Source: an uncultured Microbacterium sp.
Lineage (GTDB): Bacteria > Actinomycetota > Actinomycetes > Actinomycetales > Microbacteriaceae
Assembly (NCBI GenBank): GCA_937988695.1
Contig: CALKHM010000012.1
Coordinates: 1-5,609 of the forward strand
Direction: 5' to 3'
Length of the DNA stretch: 5,609 bases
Shown one piece after another: positions 1 through 5,609 of the stretch. The notes under the pieces were generated by a model that was not told the DNA's origin, made no database searches, and saw only the letters and a list, made by a program, of their open reading frames with translations. The translations under genes and the position numbers were made by a program. Within the stretch, counting starts at the first letter, position 1, and every line of letters starts with the position of its first letter.

Positions 1-1
1 C

Positions 2-49
2 GCCGAGATGCAGGTGCTCGCACGGCAGCACCCGGGAGCGACATGGTGA
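2..49 (+). CDS. paaC: PaaC C-terminal end (partial)
   Basis: The reading frame from base 2 is open to a TGA at 47-49 and encodes AEMQVLARQHPGATW. A Met-Gln-x-Leu stretch followed by Pro-Gly-x-x-Trp at the very end resembles the C-terminus of PaaC, the structural subunit of the phenylacetyl-CoA epoxidase that pairs with the di-iron subunit PaaA. Its position directly before paaD fits the usual paaABCDE order. The stop overlaps the start of paaD, so the two are probably translationally coupled. Only 15 residues are visible, so the call rests mainly on context and on remembered family C-termini. Confidence 0.72.
   Translation, partial: AEMQVLARQHPGATW
34..38 (+). promoter_or_regulatory. Ribosome binding site of paaD
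   Basis: GGGAG at 34-38 lies inside the paaC end. It is 4 nt from the ATG at 43 and 7 nt from the GTG at 46. The longer spacing and the GTGA overlap with the paaC stop make GTG 46 a serious alternative start. The two proteins differ by one residue. Confidence 0.5.
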
Positions 50-594
50 CCCAGATCGACCCCCGGTCGCCTCGCGAGCGCAGCGCGTCGAAACGACGCG
101 CGCACGGACGGCGGCCGGATGCCACCGCACGCGCCTGGGCCGCGGCATCCGCTGTCTGCGACCCCGAGATCCCGGTGCTCACAATCGCCGACCTCGGCGT
201 GCTGCGCGACGTGCGCACCGACGGCGGCCGGGTCATCGTCACGATCACCCCCACATATTCGGGGTGCCCGGCGATGGACGCGATCCGCGACGATGTCGTG
301 CTCGCGCTGACCGCCGCGGGCTTGGCCGATGTCGAGGTGCGCACGGTGCTGGCGCCGGCATGGACCACCGACTGGATGTCCGACGCCGGCAAGCGCAAGC
401 TCGAGGCGTTCGGCATCGCGCCGCCCACCGGGCGCCGGCCCGCCGGGGCGGTCCCGGTCGCGATCGGCGTGCGCTGCCCGAACTGCGGGTCGCTGCGCAC
501 GCGCGAGCTGTCGCACTTCGGCTCCACGTCGTGCAAGGCGCTGTACGAGTGCCGTGCCTGCCTCGAGCCCTTCGATCACTTCAAGGTGCACTGA
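43..594 (+). CDS. paaD: PaaD, phenylacetyl-CoA epoxidase maturation protein
   Basis: This 183-residue protein has two recognisable parts. Residues about 30-120 are a MIP18/DUF59 domain with CDPEIPVLTIADLG (39-52), TYSGCP (71-76, conserved Cys75) and PAWTTDWM. Residues 143-183 are the PaaD-specific zinc ribbon: Cys145-x2-Cys148, the FGSTSCKALYEC block with Cys164 and Cys170, then Cys173 and a terminal EPFDHFKVH. In known paa systems PaaD is needed for epoxidase activity in vivo and is thought to help assemble its iron centres; it is not a catalytic subunit. The first roughly 25 residues are a basic, probably disordered extension that I do not recall in the E. coli protein (about 165 aa). It overlaps the paaC stop, and its own TGA overlaps the paaE ATG. 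Start is ATG 43 or GTG 46. Confidence 0.93.
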   Translation: MVTQIDPRSPRERSASKRRAHGRRPDATARAWAAASAVCDPEIPVLTIADLGVLRDVRTDGGRVIVTITPTYSGCPAMDAIRDDVVLALTAAGLADVEVRTVLAPAWTTDWMSDAGKRKLEAFGIAPPTGRRPAGAVPVAIGVRCPNCGSLRTRELSHFGSTSCKALYECRACLEPFDHFKVH

Positions 595-1751
595 TGACGG
601 ATGCCGCAGCCGCCCAACGCGTCGCCGACGCGTTCCTGGCCGGAGCCGTCGGCGGGCAACGCCGTCACGCCGCCCGCTTCCACACCCTCGCCGTGGCCGA
701 GGTGCGCGCCCTCACCGACGACGCCGTCGAGGTCACCTTCGCGGTGCCCGACCGGCTGCGCGATCAGTACGACTACCTCGCCGGTCAGCACGTCGCCCTG
801 CGGGCGCACCTGAACGGCCAGGAGCTGCGCCGTTCGTACTCGCTGTGCCGACCGCCGTCGGACGGGTCGCTCAGCGTGGCCATCAAGCGTGACATCGGCG
901 GCCTCTTCTCGACCTGGGCGCAGACCGAGCTGCACCCCGGCGACACCCTCGAGGTCATGAGCCCGCAGGGCACCTTCACATCACGCCTGGACGATCTGGA
1001 CGGCAGGCACCTGGCCGGCATCGCCGCCGGCAGCGGGATCACGCCGCTGATGGCGCTGGCCACGGCGGCGCTGTCCCGGTCCACGACATCCCGTTTCACG
1101 CTCGTCTACACGAACCGGTCGCGCTCGGACGTCATGTTCCTCGACGACCTCGCCGACCTGAAGGACCGCTACCCGTCACGACTGGCCCTGCACCATGTGC
1201 TCTCCCGCGAGCAGCGCGCGGCGCCGCTGCTTTCCGGGCGCATCGACGAGCCCAAGCTGCGGCGCATCCTCGACGCCCTGGTCCGTCCCGAGACCGTGGA
1301 CGAGTGGTTCCTGTGCGGGCCGTTCGAGCTCGTGCAGCTGTGCCGCGACGTGCTCGTCGACATGGGTGTGGACCGCGGCCACATCCGGCACGAGCTGTTC
1401 ACCACGGGCGAGCCGGGGCAGGCCGCGCCCAACGCCCCGCGCCCGGTGCAGATCGGCCGCGACGAGCCCGTGCACACGGTGCGTTTCACGCTGGAAGGCC
1501 AGTCCGCGTCGGTGGACAGCCCCGACAGCGCACACGAGACGATCCTGAACGCCGCGCTGCGTGTGCGGGCGGACGTCCCCTTCGCGTGTGCGGGCGGAGT
1601 GTGCGGCACGTGCCGTGCCCGGCTCGTGGCCGGCGACGTGCGCATGACCGAGAACTACGCGCTTGAGCCCGAGGAGCTCGAGCGCGGCTACATCCTGACC
1701 TGTCAGTCCCATCCGACGACGCCCGAGGTGGTCGTCGACTACGACGTGTGA
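594..1751 (+). CDS. paaE: PaaE, reductase of phenylacetyl-CoA 1,2-epoxidase
   Basis: This 385-residue cytosolic flavo-iron-sulfur reductase passes electrons from NAD(P)H through FAD and a [2Fe-2S] cluster to the di-iron site of PaaA. Domains in order: FAD-binding barrel at about 28-135 with RSYS (80-83) and GGLFSTW (102-108); NAD(P)-binding domain at about 138-265 with AGSGITP (145-151) and CGPFELV (241-247); C-terminal plant-type ferredoxin at about 295-385 with Cys332, Cys337, Cys340 and Cys370 as cluster ligands (C-x4-C-x2-C, then LTCQ). All expected cofactor motifs are present. The start is ATG 594, which shares its A with the paaD stop (TGATG) and has AAGGTG 5 nt upstream; the frame is open further upstream, but that part lies inside paaD. 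It is somewhat longer than E. coli PaaE (about 356 aa), mostly at the N-terminus. Confidence 0.95.
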   Translation: MTDAAAAQRVADAFLAGAVGGQRRHAARFHTLAVAEVRALTDDAVEVTFAVPDRLRDQYDYLAGQHVALRAHLNGQELRRSYSLCRPPSDGSLSVAIKRDIGGLFSTWAQTELHPGDTLEVMSPQGTFTSRLDDLDGRHLAGIAAGSGITPLMALATAALSRSTTSRFTLVYTNRSRSDVMFLDDLADLKDRYPSRLALHHVLSREQRAAPLLSGRIDEPKLRRILDALVRPETVDEWFLCGPFELVQLCRDVLVDMGVDRGHIRHELFTTGEPGQAAPNAPRPVQIGRDEPVHTVRFTLEGQSASVDSPDSAHETILNAALRVRADVPFACAGGVCGTCRARLVAGDVRMTENYALEPEELERGYILTCQSHPTTPEVVVDYDV

Positions 1752-1760
1752 GGAGGCCCC

Positions 1761-2531
1761 GTGATCGAGGTGACCTGCGCCGGCGACGTCGCCGAGATCG
1801 TCCTGAACGCCCCCGAGAAGCGCAACGCGCTGGACGAGGACGCGCTGCGCGAGCTGGATGCCGCCTATGCCGCCGCCGAGCAGGCGAGGGTGCGTGCGGT
1901 GCTCCTGCGCGGACAGGGGCCGGCGTTCTGCGCCGGGCGCGACATCGCCGGCGTCGATCCCGCCGGCGACGACGTGCCCGGCTACCTGGAAGGACTGCTC
2001 ACGCCGCTGCTGCGGCGGATGGCGTCGTTCCCGGCACCCACGTTCGCCGCCGCGCACGGCGCGTGCCTGGGAGTCGGGCTCGGGCTGCTCATCGCGACCG
2101 ACGTGGTGTACGTCGCCGACACGGCGAAGATCGGGTCGCCGTTCGCCGCGCTGGGCGCGATCCTGGACTCCGGGGGACATGCGCTGTTCACCGATCGGCT
2201 CGGGCCGCACAAGACGCTGGACCTCATCTACACCGGGCGGCTGATGACAGGTGCCGAGGCTGTCGCGTCCGGGCTCTTCTCGCGGGTCTTCCCGGCAGAC
2301 GAGGTGCAGGATGCGGCATCGGCCGCCGCGCACCAGGCAGCAGCCGGGGCCACCGCCGCGTTCCGCGCGAGCAAGCAGCTGGTGGCCCGGCTGCGCGACG
2401 AGCGGCTGAGCCTGTGGGACACCCTGGCCGCGGAGACAGCCGCGCAGACGGCGCTGTCAGGCACCGACGACTACCGCGAAGGCTTCGCGGCCTTTCAGCA
2501 CAAGCGCCGGCCGGTCTTCCACGGACACTGA
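1761..2531 (+). CDS. paaG: Crotonase-family isomerase, probably PaaG
   Basis: This 256-residue enoyl-CoA hydratase/isomerase has NAPEKRNALDE (16-26), the oxyanion-hole segments FCAGRD (56-61) and GACLGVGLGL (100-109), and a C-terminus of DYREG..AF..KR.P.F.G type, as I recall for E. coli PaaG. By hand alignment to rat crotonase, both hydratase glutamates (Glu144, Glu164) are replaced, by Gly108 and Phe128. An Asp136 sits in the ILDSGG segment, where isomerases of this fold (PaaG, Eci1) carry their acid/base residue. This favours ring-1,2-epoxyphenylacetyl-CoA isomerase (forming oxepin-CoA), or a Delta3-Delta2 enoyl-CoA isomerase, over a hydratase such as PaaF. It begins at GTG 1761, 9 nt after paaE, with a full AGGAGG (1751-1756) 4 nt upstream, so it belongs to the same operon. 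Family membership is certain; the exact substrate is inferred. Confidence 0.8.
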   Translation: MIEVTCAGDVAEIVLNAPEKRNALDEDALRELDAAYAAAEQARVRAVLLRGQGPAFCAGRDIAGVDPAGDDVPGYLEGLLTPLLRRMASFPAPTFAAAHGACLGVGLGLLIATDVVYVADTAKIGSPFAALGAILDSGGHALFTDRLGPHKTLDLIYTGRLMTGAEAVASGLFSRVFPADEVQDAASAAAHQAAAGATAAFRASKQLVARLRDERLSLWDTLAAETAAQTALSGTDDYREGFAAFQHKRRPVFHGH

Positions 2532-2542
2532 CGGTTCGCGCA

Positions 2543-2556
2543 CAGCGGACAGCGGA
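2543..2556 (+). repeat. Tandem heptamer (CAGCGGA)2
   Basis: CAGCGGA occurs twice head-to-tail, just upstream of the putative -35. The match is perfect but short, and chance duplication is possible. No role can be assigned. Confidence 0.4.
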
Positions 2557-2559
2557 GAT

Positions 2560-2596
2560 CTGTCGGAGTGAGTGCTCACTCACTACACTCGGGACG
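2560..2596 (+). promoter_or_regulatory. Putative promoter of the tetR-ABC operon
   Basis: TACACT at 2584-2589 is a 4/6 match to the -10 consensus TATAAT. A weak -35 (CTGTCG, 2560-2565, 3/6 match to TTGACA) lies 18 nt upstream. With a discriminator of 6-7 nt, transcription would start at about 2596-2597, on or next to the GTG start of the repressor, giving a leaderless mRNA. Support comes from the absence of a usable Shine-Dalgarno before that GTG and from the operator filling the spacer. The -35 is poor and the start site is predicted only. Confidence 0.55.
2567..2584. promoter_or_regulatory. TetR-type operator (18-bp inverted repeat)
   Basis: AGTGAGTG-CT-CACTCACT is a perfect inverted repeat with 8-bp arms around a 2-nt centre. 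Its size, symmetry and position directly before a tetR gene match operators bound by TetR-family dimers. It fills the spacer between the putative -35 and -10, so a bound repressor would block RNA polymerase. I noticed no second copy in this window. The likely ligand-free binder is the TetR protein encoded at 2597, which would make the operon autorepressed. Confidence 0.82.
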
Positions 2597-3184
2597 GTGC
2601 CCACCACAACGACCCGTGCTGAGCCGATGGCTCCGGACAAGCGCCGCGCGATGATCGCCGAGCAGGCGGTGCCGCTGTTCCTCGAGCACGGCGCCGCGCT
2701 GACCACCCGTCAGCTGGCTGAGCACCTCGGACTCGCCGAGGGGACCATCTTCCGCGCGTTCGGCGACAAGGACTCGCTCATCCGCGCTGCCGTCGAGGCG
2801 TTCTTCGCGCAGGGGCGCGCGCGGATGACCGAGGGGCTCGTCGATCCCGCGCTGCCGCTGGATGAGAAGGTCGCGGCCCTCGTCACCGGCATGCGCACCT
2901 GGACGAGCTCGATGATGAGGATGCTGTCGCTGGTGGACCGCGAGGACATCCCGCACTTCCTGTCCGGTCCGCGCGACGGCACCTATCGCGCGGCCATCGC
3001 CGCGGTGTTCGCCCCCGACGCCGCCGAGCTCGCGCTGCCGCTCGAGCGACTCGGATCGATCATGCGGATCGCCGGGATCGCCGCCAACGCCGCCCGGGTC
3101 GACGAGCAGGCCGGGCTCACCGACGACGAGCTCGTCCACTTCATCCTCTACGGCATCGCGGGCGTCCCCCGCGGAAAGGACTGA
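2597..3184 (+). CDS. TetR/AcrR-family transcriptional repressor
   Basis: This protein has 195 residues if started at GTG 2597. The N-terminal DNA-binding domain covers about residues 14-66, with a helix-turn-helix at about 36-55 (TTRQLAEHLGLAEGTIFRAF) followed by GDKDSLIRAAV, the standard TetR helix 3-4 pattern. Residues 70-195 are the helical ligand/dimerisation domain, whose sequence does not reveal the inducer. The stop is 2 nt before the first ABC gene, so repressor and exporter form one operon, and the likely job is ligand-responsive repression of that operon. GTG 2597 has no good Shine-Dalgarno, which fits leaderless translation; ATG 2627 (185 aa) is the alternative and still keeps the whole DNA-binding domain. 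It might instead be a PaaR-type regulator of the paa genes, but adjacency, own operator and operon structure favour the exporter. Confidence 0.9.
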   Translation: MPTTTTRAEPMAPDKRRAMIAEQAVPLFLEHGAALTTRQLAEHLGLAEGTIFRAFGDKDSLIRAAVEAFFAQGRARMTEGLVDPALPLDEKVAALVTGMRTWTSSMMRMLSLVDREDIPHFLSGPRDGTYRAAIAAVFAPDAAELALPLERLGSIMRIAGIAANAARVDEQAGLTDDELVHFILYGIAGVPRGKD

Positions 3185-3186
3185 TC

Positions 3187-4920
3187 GTGCTGGGGAGACT
3201 TCTCATCCGGTATCTGCGGCCGGGGTGGCCGCTGATCGTCGGCGTCCTGGTGTTCCAGGTCGCCCAGTCGCTCGCGTCGCTGTGGCTGCCCACGCTGCAG
3301 GCCGACATCATCGACGACGGCGTGCTGAAGGGCGACATCGGCTTCATCTGGCGTACCGGCGCCATCATGCTGGCCATCAGCTTCGCGCAGATCCTCTGCT
3401 CGATCGCGGCGGTGTACTTCGGGTCGCGACTGGCCATGGGGGCCGGCCGCGACATGCGCGGCGACCTGTTCCACCGCGTCGTCGCGTTCTCGCAGCGCGA
3501 GGTGGGGCAGTTCGGCGCCCCGTCGCTGATCACCCGCAACACGAACGACGTGCAGCAGGTGCAGATGCTCGTGCAGATGTCGGCGACGCTGATGGTCTCC
3601 GCGCCGATCCTCGCGATCGGCGGCGTGATCTTCGCCATCCGGCAGGACGTCGGGCTGTCCTGGCTGATGGCGGTCTCGGTCCCGGTGCTGCTGATCATCG
3701 TCTCGTTGATCGTCGTACGGATGGTGCCGGCGTTCCGTGCCATGCAGCGCCGCATCGACCGGGTCAACCAGATCATGCGCGAGCAGCTGACCGGCATCCG
3801 GGTCGTGCGCGCGTTCGTGCGCGAGACGCAGGAGCGCGACCGCTTCGAAGGCGCCAGCGCCGACGTGATGGAATCGGGCGTGCGCGCCGGCAACCTCATG
3901 GCGATCATGTTCCCCGCGGTCATGCTGGTGCTCAACGTCACCAGCGCCGCCGTCATCTGGTTCGGGGCATCCCAGGTGCAAGACGGCGATGCGCAGATCG
4001 GCACGCTGTTCGCGTTCCTGACCTACATGATGCAGATCCTCATGGGCGTCATGATGGCGACGTTCATGTTCGTGATGATCCCGCGCGCCGCGGTGTGCGC
4101 GAACCGGATCGGCGCCGTGCTGGAGACCGAGCCGAGCGTGGTCGCTCCGACCCGGCCCGTCGACGCGCCCGCACCGGCTGGACGCGTGGTGTTCGAACAC
4201 GTCGACTTCGCCTACCCGGGCGCCGACGAGGCGGTGCTGCACGACATCACGTTCACCGTCGAGCCGGGCACCACCACGGCGATCATCGGCTCCACGGGGT
4301 CGGGCAAGACCACCCTGGTGGGGCTCGTGCCGCGGCTGTTCGACGTCACCGCCGGGAGCGTGTCGGTGGACGGCGTCGACGTGCGCGAGTACGACCCCGA
4401 CGAGCTGTGGACGCGCATCGGACTCGTGCAGCAGCGCGCGTTCCTGTTCTCGGGCACGATCGCCTCGAACCTGCGCTACGGGGACGAGGCGGCCACCGAC
4501 GACGACCTGTGGGACGCGCTGGAGATCGCGCAGGCCAAGGACTTCGTGCAGGAGATGCCCGAACAGCTCGCCGCGCCCATCGCCCAGGGCGGCACGAACG
4601 TGTCCGGCGGCCAGCGCCAGCGTCTGTCGATCGCCCGGGCGCTCGTGCACCACCCCGAGGTGTTCATCTTCGACGACTCGTTCTCGGCGCTCGACCTGCG
4701 CACCGACGCGGCGCTGCGCCGCGCCCTGGACGCGCGTCTTCCCGACGCCACCCGGATCGTGGTCGCCCAGCGCGTCTCGACGATCCAGCACGCCGACCAG
4801 ATCATCGTGCTCGAGCACGGCCGCATCGTGGGCATCGGCACGCACGACCAGCTCGTCGAGTCGAACGAGACCTATCGCGAGATCGTCGATTCCCAGCTCT
4901 CTGCGCAGGAGGCGGCATGA
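3187..4920 (+). CDS. ABC half-exporter with degenerate ATPase site
   Basis: This 577-residue type IV ABC exporter half has an N-terminal membrane domain with six helices (about 14-36, 55-78, 132-152, 156-180, 238-262, 272-298) and a C-terminal nucleotide-binding domain (about 333-577). Visible motifs: A-loop Tyr343, Walker A GSTGSGKTT (368-376, Lys374), Q-loop Gln416, signature VSGGQ (472-476), Walker B VFIFD (Asp496) and D-loop SALD (500-503). The catalytic Glu after Walker B is Asp497, and the switch His is Gln528 (VAQRVST). These two changes mark the non-catalytic half of heterodimeric exporters such as TM287/288, LmrCD and BmrCD. It starts at GTG 3187, with GGAAAGGA (3172-3179) 7 nt upstream, and ends in an ATGA overlap with its presumed partner. 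It probably exports drugs, lipids or other amphiphiles; the substrate is unknown. Confidence 0.93.
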   Translation: MLGRLLIRYLRPGWPLIVGVLVFQVAQSLASLWLPTLQADIIDDGVLKGDIGFIWRTGAIMLAISFAQILCSIAAVYFGSRLAMGAGRDMRGDLFHRVVAFSQREVGQFGAPSLITRNTNDVQQVQMLVQMSATLMVSAPILAIGGVIFAIRQDVGLSWLMAVSVPVLLIIVSLIVVRMVPAFRAMQRRIDRVNQIMREQLTGIRVVRAFVRETQERDRFEGASADVMESGVRAGNLMAIMFPAVMLVLNVTSAAVIWFGASQVQDGDAQIGTLFAFLTYMMQILMGVMMATFMFVMIPRAAVCANRIGAVLETEPSVVAPTRPVDAPAPAGRVVFEHVDFAYPGADEAVLHDITFTVEPGTTTAIIGSTGSGKTTLVGLVPRLFDVTAGSVSVDGVDVREYDPDELWTRIGLVQQRAFLFSGTIASNLRYGDEAATDDDLWDALEIAQAKDFVQEMPEQLAAPIAQGGTNVSGGQRQRLSIARALVHHPEVFIFDDSFSALDLRTDAALRRALDARLPDATRIVVAQRVSTIQHADQIIVLEHGRIVGIGTHDQLVESNETYREIVDSQLSAQEAA

Positions 4921-5609
4921 GCAACGCACAGCAGCAGCAGCAGCGACGTCCCATGGGCGGCGGACGCGGACCGTTCGGCGGGGCCGGCGCACCCGCGCAG
5001 AAGGCGCAGAACTTCGGGCCCAGCGCGAAACGCCTGCTGGGGATGCTGCGCCCGGATGCGCTGTGGATCGCCGTCGTGGTGCTGTTCGGCGTGGTCAGCG
5101 TCGCGCTGAGCGTCGTGGGCCCGAAGCTGCTCGGTCAGGCCACGAACGTCGTGGTGGCCGGCTTCGTGTCGCTGCAGTTCAAGAACCTGCCGCCGGGCGT
5201 CACCGGCGACCAGGTCATCGCCCAGCTGGAGAAGTCCGGCCAGGGGCAGGTCGCCGACATGCTGCGCACCGTCGAGTTCACGCCCGGGGCCGGCATCGAC
5301 TTCGGCCGCCTCGCCTGGCTCATCGGCACGGTGCTCACGATCTACGCGGTCTCCGCCGTGTTCATGTGGCTGCAGGGCCGCATCCTGAACATCGTCGTGC
5401 AGCGGGCCATGCACCGTCTGCGCATGAAGGTGGAAGACAAGCTGCACACCCTGCCGCTGTCGTACTACGACCGGATGCAGCGCGGCGAGCTGCTCAGCCG
5501 GGTGACCAACGACATCGACAACATCGGTCAGACACTGCAGCAGAGCATGTCGCAGGTGGTCATCTCCCTGCTGACGGTACTGGGCGTGCTCATCATGATG
5601 TTCACGATC
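4917..5609 (+). CDS. ABC half-exporter, partner subunit (3' end outside window)
   Basis: The first 231 codons are present and the frame is open to the window edge. The start ATG 4917 overlaps the previous stop (ATGA) and has AGGAGG (4907-4912) 4 nt upstream. Residues 1-35 are a cytoplasmic Gln- and Gly-rich, disordered-looking tail (five Gln at 5-9). Helix 1 spans about 48-70 and helix 2 about 131-153, and helix 3 begins near 213. Between helices 1 and 2 lies an unusually long, polar, probably extracellular stretch (about 75-130). Residues 182-205, with YYDRMQRGELLSRVTNDID, are the conserved intracellular-loop motif of type IV ABC exporters. The nucleotide-binding domain is not in the window. 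Because the preceding subunit lacks catalytic residues, this one should carry the intact Walker B Glu and switch His, possibly with an altered signature motif. Confidence 0.9.
   Translation, partial: MSNAQQQQQRRPMGGGRGPFGGAGAPAQKAQNFGPSAKRLLGMLRPDALWIAVVVLFGVVSVALSVVGPKLLGQATNVVVAGFVSLQFKNLPPGVTGDQVIAQLEKSGQGQVADMLRTVEFTPGAGIDFGRLAWLIGTVLTIYAVSAVFMWLQGRILNIVVQRAMHRLRMKVEDKLHTLPLSYYDRMQRGELLSRVTNDIDNIGQTLQQSMSQVVISLLTVLGVLIMMFTI
4929..4943 (+). repeat. (CAG)5 triplet repeat coding for polyglutamine
   Basis: Five consecutive CAG codons encode Gln5-Gln9 in the N-terminal tail of the second ABC subunit. Slippage would change tail length in whole residues and would not shift the frame. It is short enough that it may vary between strains without effect. 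Confidence 0.8.

Larger units (their letters stand above)
2532..2596 (+). other. Intergenic region between the paa genes and the tetR-ABC operon
   Basis: These 65 nt are the only non-coding gap longer than about 10 nt. The first half (2532-2559) holds a tandem heptamer and no convincing terminator: the best hairpin is a 5-bp GACAG/CTGTC stem (2548-2552 with 2560-2564) lacking a U-tract. The second half holds the putative promoter and operator of the next gene. Transcription from the paa operon could therefore read through. Confidence 0.7.

Noticed and set aside
264..593. In-frame upstream extension of paaE into paaD
   Set aside because: The extension translates to Arg/Ala-rich noise, while ATG 594 has a good Shine-Dalgarno and yields a start consistent with the PaaE family.
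1176..2333. Minus-strand open frame of 385 codons across paaE and paaG
   Set aside because: Low-complexity composition typical of a shadow frame in high-GC DNA, and it covers two well-supported genes.
2548..2564. Hairpin GACAG-7 nt-CTGTC as a terminator of the paa operon
   Set aside because: The stem is only 5 bp, not extendable, and has no following T-run. It also overlaps the putative -35 region.
1748..2596. In-frame upstream extension of the TetR protein across paaG
   Set aside because: The sequence is Arg/Ala-rich shadow of paaG. The operator and promoter lie directly before GTG 2597, and TetR proteins are about 190-200 residues.
2597..3184. TetR protein as PaaR, the phenylacetate regulator
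   Set aside because: The gene is tied to the exporter by a 2-nt gap and has its own operator, whose sequence does not resemble the PaaR motif I recall from Corynebacterium glutamicum. It cannot be excluded, because the paa promoter is outside the window.
4929..4943. (CAG)5 as a phase-variation switch
   Set aside because: A triplet repeat changes length without shifting the frame, and five units is short.
3148..4992. Long open frame of 614 codons on the minus strand opposite the ABC genes
   Set aside because: It is rich in Arg, His and Asp with no recognisable domain. It mirrors the G/C third-position bias of the real ABC exporter gene on the + strand, which has full family motifs.

Overview
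The window is about 70% G+C, densely packed and entirely + strand. Codons strongly prefer G/C in third position. GTG starts are used for at least three genes, and one gene looks leaderless. Together with the gene content this points to a high-GC actinobacterium. Microbacteriaceae (for example Microbacterium) is my best guess, from the feel of the sequence and not from any search.

Region 1 (1-2531) is the distal part of a phenylacetate (paa) catabolic operon. It holds the last codons of paaC, then paaD (MIP18/DUF59 plus zinc ribbon, a metal-cluster assembly factor), paaE (FAD/NAD(P)H/[2Fe-2S] reductase of the phenylacetyl-CoA epoxidase) and a crotonase-fold protein best explained as PaaG (ring-1,2-epoxyphenylacetyl-CoA isomerase). 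The genes overlap or lie 9 nt apart, so they are almost certainly co-transcribed. PaaABC with reductase PaaE epoxidises phenylacetyl-CoA, PaaD supports maturation, and PaaG converts the epoxide to oxepin-CoA. paaA, paaB and most of paaC would lie upstream.

Region 2 (2532-2596) is a 65-nt gap. It carries an 18-bp inverted repeat (two 8-bp arms, 2-nt centre) placed exactly in the -35/-10 spacer of a putative promoter. The predicted transcription start falls on or next to the GTG start of the following gene.

Region 3 (2597-5609) is a second operon: a TetR-family repressor and two ABC half-exporters, with a 2-nt gap and then a 4-bp ATGA overlap. The first half-exporter is complete and has a degenerate ATPase site (Asp for the catalytic Glu, Gln for the switch His). 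This is the signature of the non-catalytic half of heterodimeric type IV exporters of the TM287/288, LmrCD and BmrCD kind. The second is cut by the window end before its nucleotide-binding domain and should be the catalytic partner. The likely circuit is autorepression of tetR plus exporter genes, released by an unknown ligand.

I see no RNA genes, insertion sequences, CRISPR arrays or strong terminators, and nothing that looks like a wholly new system. The points of interest are the operator/leaderless promoter, the asymmetric transporter, and the active-site residues of the crotonase-family enzyme.
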